Source of the DNA: Tretioscincus oriximinensis
Taxonomy: Eukaryota > Chordata > Lepidosauria > Squamata > Gymnophthalmidae
DNA: 64,000 nt
Assembly (NCBI GenBank): GCA_022410635.1
Contig: JAJVDF010000003.1
Span: forward strand, 62,001 to 126,000
Direction of reading: 5' to 3'
Shown here: one piece after another, positions 62,252 to 64,000 of the stretch
Layout of the letters: every line of letters begins with the position of its first letter
Numbering within the stretch: the stretch's first letter is position 1
The notes under the pieces: generated by a model
Database searches by the model: none
Seen by the model: only the letters and a program-made list of their open reading frames with translations
Told to the model about the DNA's origin: nothing
Program-made: the position numbers and the translations under genes

Positions 62252-63033
62252 CAAGAAGTGGAAAATGCAAATTATGATGAAATCTATATATCGTATGTGC
62301 ACAAGGAACAAAATTTTGATCTTCAAATTTGTAGAATAATACAGAATGGTATATTTGACATTCTTTTCTGTGTAGTGTAATTCTGGAAAATGCCAGTTGT
62401 AATAAAGAGCCTATTTAAAATTTGTAAAATTGGATAACAAATGAGGCTTATTTCTTAAGTCCTGTTTATTTTTCTTTTTAGCAGAAGCAAGATCATAATT
62501 TTTCCTTAAGTGTTCATATTTGTATATCCATACATAACCGTGGATTCTGCATGATACACAATTCCACAGGATTCCATGCATCAAAAAAAGAAAAAAAAAT
62601 AGTCAAGGGGATTTATTCACTTCTGAGGATAACTCTAAAGCCCCTACAAATCCCTGCTGCTTTGGCAAGTACAATGGACACGGTGTAGTTAAAAGCAGGA
62701 AAGAGAGCTTAGAATGCAAGACTTTGCTTTTTTCAGGAATTTTGCTGTATCCAGGAATGAGAATGAAGAATTCCAGGTCCCTTTGTCACAGACTGAAAAG
62801 AAAACCCAAACTAAGAAAATTGTGTTGGTTTGCATTCCTGCTATTACCATCCTTTAACATTCTGTATTGCTGTAATAGGCCGGTGATTGTTGAAATTCCT
62901 CACTTCGCGGCTCTCCGTGGTAAAGAACGGGAACTGGTGATCCTACGAAGTGAGAATGGAGATAACTGGAAAGAGCATTTCTGTGAATATACTGAAGAAG
63001 AGCTCAATGAAATCCTCAATGGAATGGATGAAG
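9503..63033 (+). CDS. ANK2: Ankyrin-2 (ankyrin-B), partial gene: ankyrin repeats 9-24, linker and start of ZU5
   Basis: The protein is a membrane-skeleton adaptor. Its 24 ankyrin repeats bind ion transporters and adhesion proteins, and its ZU5-UPA region binds beta-spectrin. Twenty exons with AG/GT borders join in one open frame. Residue-level resemblance to vertebrate ankyrin-B is very high through repeats R9-R24. The linker text [15 protein letters not shown] and the ZU5 opening [16 protein letters not shown] separate it from ANK1 and ANK3 as I remember them. Numbering repeats back from the last one ([14 protein letters not shown]) makes the first repeat here R9, so R1-R8 lie upstream of the window. 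The gene continues beyond 63033, where the exon ends in phase 1. No stop codon or frameshift lies in any exon. Paralogue assignment is from memory of the family, not from a search. Confidence 0.95.
9602..10186 (+). other. ANK2: ANK2 intron between repeats 9 and 10
   Basis: 585-bp intron. It holds one palindromic MITE (9638-9772) directly after the donor. The rest is unrecognised; a GC-richer stretch at 9880-10090 has no clear family. Confidence 0.85.
9638..9772. mobile_element. Palindromic Harbinger-like MITE with TAA target duplication
   Basis: 135-bp copy, ggcccagtcactactgagcc to tggggatagatc, flanked by TAA (9635-9637, 9773-9775). It starts 36 bp after the repeat-9 splice donor. Confidence 0.82.
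10187..10384 (+). CDS. ANK2: ANK2 exon, ankyrin repeats 10 and 11
   Basis: 198-bp phase-0 exon encoding two repeats fused in one exon: R10 ([18 protein letters not shown]) and R11 ([18 protein letters not shown]), ending NPNARAL. Acceptor ttgcacag, donor TTG|gtaaaa. An N at 10264 falls on the third base of an alanine codon (GCN), so it does not change the protein. The open frame runs on past the donor into the intron, but that read-through is not ankyrin sequence. Confidence 0.97.
10900..10996. mobile_element. Palindromic MITE, right half
   Basis: Only the right arm remains: gcatgtagacagcaggcgcc, then gatatagcccagcataaggc and gacaggacc followed by TTA. Confidence 0.7.
11231..11403. mobile_element. 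Palindromic Harbinger-like MITE
   Basis: Near full-length copy from gggcctgtccctactgtgcc. It holds ggagcctgccatctatgtgc and the mirrored ctgccgtagtctgcactgac, ending ggcacagtgggg with a clipped right terminus. Confidence 0.8.
11800..12300 (+). mobile_element. CR1 LINE 3' end
   Basis: Encodes a relic of the CR1 ORF2 terminus ([19 protein letters not shown] at 11852-11908) and continues into the conserved 3' tail (aggattagacaagttcatgg). Multiple stops; inactive. Confidence 0.82.
12731..13568. mobile_element. Putative terminal-inverted-repeat transposon with internal foldback
   Basis: Left end agggctaaaaacagatgtga is mirrored at the right end by tcacttccgtttttagccct (2 mismatches in 20). Inside, 13082-13173 and 13194-13288 are mirror copies at roughly four-fifths identity, separated by about 20 nt. 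No target duplication can be assigned with confidence and there is no transposase. CpG-rich parts stand out from the AT-rich intron. Confidence 0.6.
13907..13998. repeat. Perfect 44-bp inverted repeat with 4-nt loop
   Basis: 13907-13950 is the exact reverse complement of 13955-13998, with the loop aaga between. Ends begin TATACGTTAGAAAAG. The arms have no mismatch. Origin: a very young foldback element, a template-switch duplication or an assembly/library hairpin. Confidence 0.93.
14555..14990. mobile_element. Putative inverted-repeat element with C-rich tandem tail
   Basis: Left end gactgaccagatttt, right end aggggtcatctggttatcct; the termini share ACCAGAT in opposite orientation. Carries aattaatattcatgctaatt, also present at 4605-4625, and three direct copies of an aactgggtcatcccccccc-type unit at 14921-14980. 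Confidence 0.5.
15519..15655. mobile_element. Palindromic Harbinger-like MITE, internally deleted
   Basis: Starts ggcctttcccccactaagtt after TAA (15516-15518) and ends gataaggctcagttgtgaca plus ggacc. The centre is shortened. Confidence 0.75.
16485..17360 (-). mobile_element. Unnamed dispersed repeat with decayed reading frame
   Basis: The right-to-left strand shows broken frames with [20 protein letters not shown] and [20 protein letters not shown], a pair I associate with a reptile repeat family but cannot name. Its end at 16485-16575 (gtgttagtcttagaaagtca; gacacgtctacttcttcaga) recurs at 26700-26830 and, in the other orientation, at 240-345. Stops and shifts abound. Confidence 0.55.
17507..17605 (+). 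CDS. ANK2: ANK2 exon, ankyrin repeat 12
   Basis: 99-bp phase-0 exon for one repeat, [18 protein letters not shown] to IQAITE. Acceptor ttttgcacag, donor GAG|gtagag. It follows a 7.1-kb intron and is separated from the R13 exon by only 129 bp. Confidence 0.97.
17735..17833 (+). CDS. ANK2: ANK2 exon, ankyrin repeat 13
   Basis: 99-bp phase-0 exon for one repeat, [18 protein letters not shown] to PDVTNI. Acceptor tatttcacag, donor ATT|gtgagt. The TPIH variant of TPLH at the first helix is, as I remember it, the normal ankyrin-B residue pattern here. Confidence 0.97.
17910..18382 (+). mobile_element. Helitron-like non-autonomous copy
   Basis: Left end has the TC...TATTACTAAAATCTGTG pattern typical of Helitron starts. 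The right end has ccacatttttgcagg followed by cttaacaCTAAT. Internally it aligns with 8705-9120 over several blocks (cttgccaatcactccaaaag). Confidence 0.62.
18520..19215 (-). mobile_element. LINE 3' region, antisense, unresolved family
   Basis: Antisense of a sequence whose blocks (gggcagccccacattcaac; ccatcttgtctggattcag; ggaagggctgcagctggca) occur in many reptile genomes as I remember. No clear reading frame. Confidence 0.5.
19617..19806 (+). mobile_element. CR1 LINE 3' tail (second subfamily)
   Basis: Ends in the CR1-type tail ggaagtctcttccaactcta followed by ATTCTATTATTCT, resembling the short-octamer CR1 terminus. Shares its body (aagggtgataaaccagtgga) with the 43255-44112 copy. Confidence 0.78.
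20243..20341 (+). CDS. ANK2: ANK2 exon, ankyrin repeat 14
   Basis: 99-bp phase-0 exon for one repeat, [18 protein letters not shown] to VDARAR. Acceptor ttccttcag, donor AGG|gtaagt. The following intron is only 303 bp. Confidence 0.97.
20645..20842 (+). CDS. ANK2: ANK2 exon, ankyrin repeats 15 and 16
   Basis: 198-bp phase-0 exon with two repeats: R15 ([18 protein letters not shown]) and R16 ([18 protein letters not shown]), ending HSLATK. Acceptor gagttgtag, donor AAG|gtaaca. In the family these repeats begin the third binding segment of the ankyrin groove. Confidence 0.97.
20843..22671 (+). other. ANK2: ANK2 intron between repeats 16 and 17
   Basis: 1.8-kb intron with a short reverse LINE-type tail near 20865-20940, a CR1 3' end at 21945-22245, and a SINE/LINE tail with CAAA-type tract at 22250-22400. 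The middle (20950-21940) is unrecognised. Confidence 0.75.
21945..22245 (+). mobile_element. CR1 LINE 3' end fragment
   Basis: Matches the tail seen at 2100-2400 and 4250-4550: ggtggtagctagcagcctgg, the aagacaggattagacaag block and the ggatctcttgatactgtctc block. A short inserted or deleted segment separates it from any coding part. Confidence 0.78.
22672..22770 (+). CDS. ANK2: ANK2 exon, ankyrin repeat 17
   Basis: 99-bp phase-0 exon for one repeat, [18 protein letters not shown] to PDSAGK. Acceptor cttgttag, donor AAG|gtagga. Confidence 0.97.
22771..25074 (+). other. ANK2: ANK2 intron between repeats 17 and 18
   Basis: 2.3-kb intron. The only element I can place is a hAT MITE at 24640-24788. 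The rest (22771-24630, 24800-25074) shows no recognisable gene or repeat. Confidence 0.75.
24640..24788. mobile_element. hAT MITE, palindromic
   Basis: Left end CAGAGATATCAAACTGATGG and its inverted copy at the right (CCATCAGTTTGACATCTCTG) form terminal inverted repeats; the inner parts also pair (cctgagccacaactc with gagttgtagttcagg). Flanking 8-mers gtctaggg and gcctatgg agree at 6 of 8 sites, a decayed target duplication. Related to 1323-2022 and 48011-48151. Confidence 0.82.
25075..25173 (+). CDS. ANK2: ANK2 exon, ankyrin repeat 18
   Basis: 99-bp phase-0 exon for one repeat, [18 protein letters not shown] to PHATAK. Acceptor ccctttgcag, donor AAG|gtgaga. An exposed serine stands where I remember alanine in mammals (EKGSSPH), a mild substitution. 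Confidence 0.97.
25290..25345 (+). repeat. Imperfect tandem duplication
   Basis: Two diverged copies of accataactattctgtttcc (second reads accataactactccatttcc), period about 30 bp. Confidence 0.75.
25430..25990 (-). mobile_element. CR1 LINE 3' end, antisense
   Basis: Reverse complement of the CR1 tail: ctagtccagcattctgactc, then the cctgtctaatcctgtcttaa block and, further right, the antisense of the ORF2 terminus (gattttatacacttcaatca). Inactive. Confidence 0.8.
26746..26871. repeat. Foldback: 41-bp inverted repeat with one mismatch
   Basis: 26746-26786 and 26831-26871 are reverse complements with a single mismatch, 44 bp apart. The right copy belongs to a dispersed family whose antisense piece (gccatgttagtctagtagaa) precedes it and which is also seen at 16485 and 240-345. 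Confidence 0.85.
26921..27020. repeat. Foldback: 28-bp perfect inner arms plus outer arms
   Basis: 26951-26978 pairs exactly with 26982-27009 (loop tgg). The outer block at 26921-26941 (gctgaccagatgacccc) also pairs with 27000-27020. Termini resemble those of 14555-14990. Confidence 0.82.
27433..27630 (+). CDS. ANK2: ANK2 exon, ankyrin repeats 19 and 20
   Basis: 198-bp phase-0 exon with two repeats: R19 ([18 protein letters not shown]) and R20 ([18 protein letters not shown]), ending in the codon run for THR-LYS. Acceptor ctgttttcag, donor AAG|gtaata. The N at 27622 is a first codon position (NCC), so one residue near the end of R20 is undetermined (Ala, Pro, Ser or Thr). Confidence 0.97.
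27631..28277 (+). other. ANK2: ANK2 intron between repeats 20 and 21
   Basis: 647-bp AT-rich intron. I see no repeat family, no exon and no structural element in it. Confidence 0.8.
28278..28376 (+). CDS. ANK2: ANK2 exon, ankyrin repeat 21
   Basis: 99-bp phase-0 exon for one repeat, [18 protein letters not shown] to KDAQTK. The helix start is TSLH rather than TPLH, which I recall as normal for this repeat. Acceptor aattttcag, donor AAG|gtagat. The intron to the R22 exon is only 102 bp. Confidence 0.96.
28479..28577 (+). CDS. ANK2: ANK2 exon, ankyrin repeat 22
   Basis: 99-bp phase-0 exon for one repeat, [18 protein letters not shown] to VNAKTK. Acceptor tttatttgcag, donor AAA|gtaaat. Confidence 0.97.
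29160..29260 (-). mobile_element. SINE tail, antisense
   Basis: Contains acaccctgtgaagtaggtgg and aacatttatttataatgccc, the antisense of the SINE body shared with 50825-51030. Confidence 0.6.
29560..29990 (-). mobile_element. LINE/SINE tail split by the OC1-like hAT
   Basis: Left piece has tatttctatacctccctata and right piece has agggcagttaacaataaaa. These are contiguous in copies at 33035-33115 and 46520-46630. Confidence 0.6.
29612..29908. mobile_element. hAT element resembling OposCharlie1 (OC1) type
   Basis: Starts CAGGGATCCTCAAACTTTTT and ends GGCCGTAGTTTGAGGAGCCC plus TG, forming inverted termini. Flanking 8-mers cccaaagg (29604-29611) and cccaaaag (29909-29916) differ at one site. 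The ends (agcagggggccagttcactg, the gacta-tagttt block) resemble what I remember of the OC1 family reported as horizontally transferred among tetrapods; the name is from memory and not verified. It split a LINE-type tail. Confidence 0.72.
30175..30485 (+). mobile_element. SINE fragment split by a MITE
   Basis: Left part has cacaaggtgtctgatatgaa; right part has gaccaactcttctttttct. The MITE at 30294-30421 sits between them. Confidence 0.7.
30294..30421. mobile_element. Palindromic Harbinger-like MITE inside a SINE
   Basis: 128-bp copy, ggccctgtccccactaagcc to tgaggacaggac, flanked by TTT on both sides. It splits a SINE tail: gtaagacac before it and gaatccctctgtgttgac after it are contiguous in related SINE tails. 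Confidence 0.8.
30612..30710 (+). CDS. ANK2: ANK2 exon, ankyrin repeat 23
   Basis: 99-bp phase-0 exon for one repeat, [18 protein letters not shown] to PNAITA. Acceptor actaattacag, donor GCG|gtaagc. A Helitron-like repeat and a long CR1 fragment lie shortly downstream in the intron. Confidence 0.97.
30827..30930 (-). mobile_element. Helitron-like 3' end, antisense
   Basis: Starts ACTAG (reverse of CTAGT), then ttagaaaagcctgcaaaaat and gtggatgtggg, the reverse complement of the Helitron-like 3' hairpin seen at 18350-18382. Only the end is preserved. Confidence 0.55.
30932..31704 (-). mobile_element. CR1 LINE, ORF2 C-terminus and 3' end, antisense
   Basis: The minus strand encodes a CR1 ORF2 end with [38 protein letters not shown] and the [15 protein letters not shown] box (31408-31704). 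The 3' tail runs down to about 30932. It is the best-preserved CR1 reading frame in the window, though lacking all of the catalytic reverse transcriptase core. Confidence 0.88.
32380..32580 (+). repeat. Purine-rich tract ending in C- and CA-runs
   Basis: GGA/GAAG-rich for about 170 bp, then a short mixed run, ccccccccc and cacacacacaca at 32555-32580. Confidence 0.85.
32625..32850 (+). mobile_element. SINE-like segment with tRNA-like head
   Basis: Has cgtacaacagttaagagcac and gagtccctgagtttaaatct (a weak A/B box pattern), then a LINE/SINE-type tail gttctgggcagttcacaagt. Diverged. Confidence 0.5.
32878..33045 (-). mobile_element. CR1 LINE 3' scrap, antisense
   Basis: Contains ggagccctgatgagtggggc and ctagtccagcattctgtctc, the antisense of the CR1 terminal segment seen elsewhere in the window. 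Confidence 0.65.
33035..33115 (-). repeat. Dispersed tail repeat
   Basis: ataccccaccccatacctga and aggtctcagggcagcaaaca, a short recurrent tail. Confidence 0.55.
33771..33869 (+). CDS. ANK2: ANK2 exon, ankyrin repeat 24 and start of linker
   Basis: 99-bp phase-0 exon that closes the repeat stack ([18 protein letters not shown]) and starts the linker with a run of threonines after VVTEEV. Acceptor is a long pyrimidine tract ending ctcttag; donor ACT|gtaagt. As the last repeat it lacks the usual TPLH and caps the solenoid. Confidence 0.97.
34474..34755 (-). mobile_element. CR1 LINE 3' tail, antisense
   Basis: Starts with aatcactgaatcatagattt and the ggggtccaaccccatgctta block, the reverse complement of the CR1 tail seen at 19617-19806 and 43255-44112. 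Confidence 0.75.
34770..34865 (-). repeat. Dispersed tail repeat
   Basis: tcccactctaaatctagaag and tctcaggacagccaataata, same family as 33035-33115. Confidence 0.5.
34986..35310 (+). mobile_element. tRNA-derived SINE
   Basis: Head resembles a tRNA with box A (tagctcagtcg) and box B (gggtttcgaagcc), followed by a conserved body (gcaagaaattgtaactgact) and a 3' tail gccactttgagtccctttga leading to aagttcttcttcc. Full-length. A second copy at 55531-55838 is clearly the same family. Reptile-type SINE; subfamily unnamed. Confidence 0.82.
36440..36715 (-). repeat. Dispersed LINE-type repeat
   Basis: Starts with tatttatattccaccctcat, ends with ctaccacagagaaggccctc, a block also found at 50670-50690. 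Confidence 0.5.
37800..37915 (+). repeat. Pyrimidine-rich tract
   Basis: C/T-rich with imperfect cctgcctcccteccctgcc-like units (ctccctgcctccctccctgc at 37847-37866). Confidence 0.7.
40638..40710 (+). CDS. ANK2: ANK2 exon, linker after the repeats
   Basis: 73-bp exon, [17 protein letters not shown] to the acidic VSDEE, ending in phase 1 with a single G. Acceptor ttcttcacag, donor AAG|gtgaga. The dangling G pairs either with CT of the cassette exon at 41743 (giving Ala) or with GT of the exon at 42869 (giving Gly), so both joins are in frame. Confidence 0.95.
41743..41799 (+). CDS. ANK2: Candidate ANK2 cassette exon, 57 bp, acidic insert in the linker
   Basis: An open 57-bp segment between ttgtacag and CAG|gtattg. 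Joined to the previous exon it reads [19 protein letters not shown] and then enters the next exon in frame as G-DDTMTG. The length is a multiple of three and both ends are phase 1, so inclusion or skipping keeps the frame. Upstream is a good pyrimidine tract (ttccttttcaacac...). The peptide is acidic, like the flanking linker. It is not obviously part of the canonical human protein as I remember it. Chance is possible for so short a segment, but the match of both splice sites, phase and composition argues for a real alternative exon. Confidence 0.75.
42514..42687. mobile_element. Palindromic Harbinger-like MITE
   Basis: 174-bp copy, ggccctttccccactgagcc to tgctgataggac, with the central gtgtaaactatggcaggtcc mirrored by cctgccatagactagcatgt. 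Flanks are tct and tcc. Confidence 0.8.
42869..43013 (+). CDS. ANK2: ANK2 exon, linker
   Basis: 145-bp exon reading [20 protein letters not shown], then [15 protein letters not shown] and YSLEGGRSD. Starts in phase 1 (two bases complete Gly) and ends in phase 2 (AG of Ser). Acceptor is ggttcaag, donor CAG|gtatct. This segment is specific to ankyrin-B as I know it. A truncated palindromic MITE begins about 90 bp after the donor. Confidence 0.96.
43102..43229. mobile_element. Palindromic MITE, left-truncated
   Basis: Contains ctgggcttagaataggactc, tacatgctagtgtaggcaat and the mirrored tctacattagcatgtagatg; ends gggacaggcc followed by TAA. The left terminus is missing. Lies about 90 bp after an ANK2 splice donor. 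Confidence 0.75.
43255..44112 (+). mobile_element. CR1 LINE 3' part (second subfamily)
   Basis: Decayed CR1-type ORF2 (an [19 protein letters not shown] relic near 43315-43370) running to the CR1 tail with ggtccctttcaactcgatga and ttctgtg. A 21-bp tandem duplication (gttactaatactatgatg) lies at about 43378-43410. Stops throughout. Confidence 0.8.
45085..45237. mobile_element. Palindromic MITE, degenerate copy
   Basis: Diverged arms ggcctttctgtgctggatct and agatataatacaaaatgagg, followed by TAA. Assignment rests on the order of blocks rather than high identity. Confidence 0.6.
46520..46630 (-). repeat. Dispersed tail repeat
   Basis: tataccgccctatagttgaa and ggtctcagagcagttaacaa, same family as 33035-33115. 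Confidence 0.55.
47383..47430 (+). repeat. TTA triplet microsatellite
   Basis: About 16 uninterrupted TTA/ATT units, consistent with a polymorphic microsatellite. Confidence 0.9.
47879..47981 (+). CDS. ANK2: ANK2 exon, serine-rich linker before ZU5
   Basis: 103-bp exon reading [20 protein letters not shown] and [15 protein letters not shown]. It starts with one base completing Ser and ends in phase 0. The LRSFSSDRS text is shared by ANK2 and ANK3 linkers. Acceptor tacaccag, donor CAG|gtaaga. A 141-bp hAT MITE with an exact target duplication lies 29 bp after the donor. Confidence 0.96.
48011..48151. mobile_element. hAT MITE with exact 8-bp target duplication
   Basis: 141-bp element with ends CAGAGGTGTCAAACTGGTGG and CCACCAGTTTGACATCTCTA. 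It is flanked by identical tgataaac at 48003-48010 and 48152-48159. Sits 29 bp downstream of an ANK2 splice donor. The exact duplication indicates a recent insertion. Confidence 0.9.
48481..48635. mobile_element. Palindromic Harbinger-like MITE with TTA target duplication
   Basis: 155-bp copy, ggtcctgtagccactgatcc to gtggggacaatgtc, flanked by TTA (48478-48480 and 48636-48638). Confidence 0.82.
49707..49810 (+). CDS. ANK2: ANK2 exon, linker before ZU5
   Basis: 104-bp exon reading [17 protein letters not shown], then [16 protein letters not shown], ending in phase 2 (GG of Gly). Acceptor attctag, donor CTGG|gtaagt. The SPIHSG ending immediately precedes the ZU5 domain in the family. It can join the 36-bp cassette exon at 52473 or the ZU5 exon at 59575. 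Confidence 0.96.
50400..50790 (-). repeat. Dispersed LINE-type repeat
   Basis: Contains agactgttccagagtgtggg, agccaccacagagaaggccc, and the caccattggtcccagggtgt block. Shares the accacagagaaggccctcct block with 36440-36715. Confidence 0.5.
50825..51030 (-). mobile_element. SINE, antisense, with tRNA-like head
   Basis: Contains gacaccctgtgaagtaggtg, ggtcactcagctggcttcat and, at the right, ggaattgaactgggagacta followed by gtccaacactctaaccacta, a tRNA-like head read in reverse. Confidence 0.72.
52473..52508 (+). CDS. ANK2: ANK2 36-bp micro-exon (cassette), 12-residue insert before ZU5
   Basis: 36-bp exon between cttctgttgcag and CAG|gtgaac. Joined after SPIHSG it reads [11 protein letters not shown] and then passes in frame to the ZU5 exon with a completed Ser. 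Length is a multiple of three and both ends are phase 2, so it is a frame-neutral cassette. I recall a similar short SPCLE/DNSS insert in some mammalian ANK2 isoforms, which supports it being a conserved alternative exon. The acceptor has a long T/C tract. Confidence 0.85.
54461..54740 (-). mobile_element. Helitron-like copy, antisense
   Basis: Begins with a diverged ACTAC...ataaagcccagaaaaatgcgggt, the reverse complement of a pattern close to CCCGCATTTTTCTGGG plus a terminal AGTAGT. The GC-rich body (about 54500-54700) has no reading frame of note. Confidence 0.5.
55531..55838 (+). mobile_element. tRNA-derived SINE
   Basis: Second copy of the 34986-35310 family: gactcagtcgcttag head, gggtttcgaagccctgtat, gcaagaaattgcaactgact body, tgctttgagtccctttgaaa tail. 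Confidence 0.82.
57101..58134 (-). mobile_element. 5'-truncated L1 LINE (ORF2 C-terminus), with target duplication
   Basis: On the minus strand, 58055-57300 is an open frame of about 250 residues. It carries [15 protein letters not shown] followed by [18 protein letters not shown]. This matches the CX3CX7HX4C motif of the L1 ORF2 C-terminus. A T-run at 57101-57105 on the + strand is the poly-A end. The flanks carry a 15-bp target duplication, aaaagttgcattttt, at 57086-57100 and 58135-58149. It lacks endonuclease and reverse transcriptase domains, so it cannot move. Confidence 0.9.
59575..59799 (+). CDS. ANK2: ANK2 exon, first ZU5 domain, start
   Basis: 225-bp exon reading [20 protein letters not shown], the [20 protein letters not shown] block, then [18 protein letters not shown] and FLG. 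This is the opening of the first ZU5 domain, the beta-spectrin-binding module. Starts in phase 2 (one T completing Gly) and ends in phase 2. Acceptor ttgtttcag, donor TTGG|gtgaga. Its last third is similar to the next exon (see findings). Confidence 0.97.
60655..60745 (+). repeat. Dispersed tail repeat with CAAA tract
   Basis: gttaactgccctgagaccct then aaacaaacaaacaaataaac; sense orientation of the tail family, also at 6195-6250 and 22315-22400. Confidence 0.55.
61172..61346. mobile_element. Palindromic Harbinger-like MITE
   Basis: Starts gtccccactgagcattattc and ends actcagtggggacaggg; includes ggagcctgccatccacatga and the mirrored cctgccatagtctacactgg. Termini are clipped, so no duplication is readable. 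Confidence 0.78.
61635..61733 (+). CDS. ANK2: ANK2 extra ZU5 exon, 99 bp, resembling the end of the previous exon
   Basis: 99-bp exon reading [20 protein letters not shown], then [13 protein letters not shown]. Both ends are phase 2, so it is a frame-neutral 33-residue insert between FLG and PVIVEIPHF. Acceptor tgtactcag, donor TAGG|gtagga. Its second half matches the end of the 59575-59799 exon at about 12 of 21 positions, including EGE, SR, GP and the closing FLG. I recall the same insert from a long mammalian ANK2 isoform, which would make it an old alternative exon. The effect on spectrin binding is not deducible from sequence. Confidence 0.9.
62195..62249 (+). repeat. TTA triplet microsatellite
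   Basis: Two ATT runs interrupted by a short T/A stretch, the longer with about 12 units. Confidence 0.9.
62879..63033 (+). CDS. ANK2: ANK2 exon, ZU5 continuation
   Basis: 155-bp exon reading [39 protein letters not shown], and [11 protein letters not shown], ending in phase 1. Acceptor tgctgtaatag, donor GAAG|gtatag. This is the last exon in the window. The next exon (VLDSPED... in the family) must lie beyond 64000. Confidence 0.97.
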
Positions 63034-64000
63034 GTATAGATGGTGTACCAGGAGTAAATAATAATAACTGTTCATTCTTTTCTACTTCCTGACAGAATTT
63101 CTGTGTTCTGTTTTGTGTTCGTATTTCTATCTGTTTTTCTATACCATTTTTTCACAATGACATCGTGTTTTCACGATGAAGCTGTCAGTTGCAGCAGAAG
63201 CAGTAGCAGCAGCTGCAGCAGCAAGGAGGGAGAGATGGAGCTGTGTTGCTATGGTGGTGGGGCCTGCAGGCTAGTTTANTCCAAGCAGCGGATAACCTCA
63301 TCTCCCAGCCTATACCATAACTAGCCCTGGGAGGGAGGAAGCCATTTTAGCCAATCTGCACACAGTCCTGCCCACAGGAAACATTTTTTCTGGCTACAGA
63401 AAGGTGGCTGGATGATCCATCTATAGCATTTGATAGTCAAGGCACAAGATTGAAACAGGAGTCTTCCTGATGATGGGATCTCAAATTATACACCATAATT
63501 AAATTATGATAATTTTGAGTTTNTAATTAATGGGAAACAAAAAAGTCTATTGAATATGTTGCATAATGACTTTGCAAAATGAGGTATAATATTTGTGTAA
63601 TTGAAACCATAATTAGGTGCATATTTTGTATGCTGTTGTTGGTTCTGAGCCATAATGTTTACCTATGAAATGTTCCACTGTCTTAAACCTTCATAATAAG
63701 ACATCAGAAGGTTTATTAAGGATTTCTCTCTCTCTTTTATTTGTTATGCCAATCTAAAATGAGGAGTAGCATTTGATTATTTCTGTAATTTCCCCCACAT
63801 TTTTCTCACTTCTTTTGAAAAAATCTGTTTTCAAAGCAAAATATTTCTAAGTACGCAGATAAATATATTATGGGTTTCTATAATGGAGTAGTATTTGCTA
63901 AATATCAATCTTAAATTACTTTGCTTTTGAAAACATTTTAAATTTATTGACTAGTGAGTAAGCCGGCAGATGCAGGCTGGGTTTCTTCACTCTGTGTTTG
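63034..64000 (+). other. ANK2: ANK2 intron, 5' part (runs off the window)
   Basis: 967 bp after the last exon. It contains a CAG-rich patch at about 63185-63225 and is otherwise AT-rich without recognisable exons or repeats. Confidence 0.75.

Larger units (their letters stand above)
59800..62878 (+). other. ANK2: ANK2 intronic sequence around the extra ZU5 exon
   Basis: Outside the 99-bp exon (61635-61733) it holds a LINE/SINE tail with a CAAA tract (60655-60745), a palindromic MITE (61172-61346) and a TTA triplet tract (62195-62249). The other parts are unrecognised. Confidence 0.75.

Overview
The window is one stretch of a vertebrate nuclear genome. It carries the middle part of a single protein-coding gene on the + strand, ankyrin-2 (ANK2, ankyrin-B). 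Twenty coding exons with consensus splice sites can be read between 9503 and 63033. They encode ankyrin repeats 9 to 24 of the 24-repeat membrane-binding domain, the linker, and the first part of the ZU5 region that binds beta-spectrin. The first coding exons and promoter lie upstream of position 1; the rest of ZU5/UPA, the death domain and the C-terminus lie beyond 64000. Three of the exons (41743-41799, 52473-52508, 61635-61733) have lengths divisible by three and frame-matched ends, so they can be skipped or included without a frameshift.

The repeat content points to a squamate reptile, most likely a lizard or gecko. There are many CR1 LINE 3' fragments, a lizard-type L1 fragment, tRNA-headed SINEs with a shared reptile-type tail, several hAT elements with 8-bp target duplications, Helitron-like copies and many palindromic MITEs. 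This assignment is inference from repeat style. Scattered single N bases indicate unresolved consensus positions.

Layout: 1-9502 is the 3' part of a large intron (CR1 interrupted by a hAT, purine tracts, MITEs, a Helitron-like copy, a SINE tail). 9503-33869 holds the repeat exons R9-R24, nearly all exactly 99 or 198 bp and phase 0, one or two repeats per exon. 33870-40637 is a long intron. 40638-52508 holds the linker exons, including a 57-bp and a 36-bp cassette exon. 52509-59574 is another long intron with an L1 fragment and a SINE. 59575-63033 holds the ZU5 exons, including an extra 99-bp exon that looks like a duplicate of the 3' half of its neighbour. 63034-64000 is intron.

The most unusual material is in the introns: at least 14 copies of one palindromic MITE family with 3-bp TWA-type target duplications (Harbinger-like), a perfect 44-bp inverted repeat with a 4-nt loop, other foldbacks, a nested CR1/hAT pair with an exact 8-bp duplication, and a hAT resembling the horizontally transferred OC1 family. 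I see no independent second cellular gene, no structural RNA gene and no microbial-type system.
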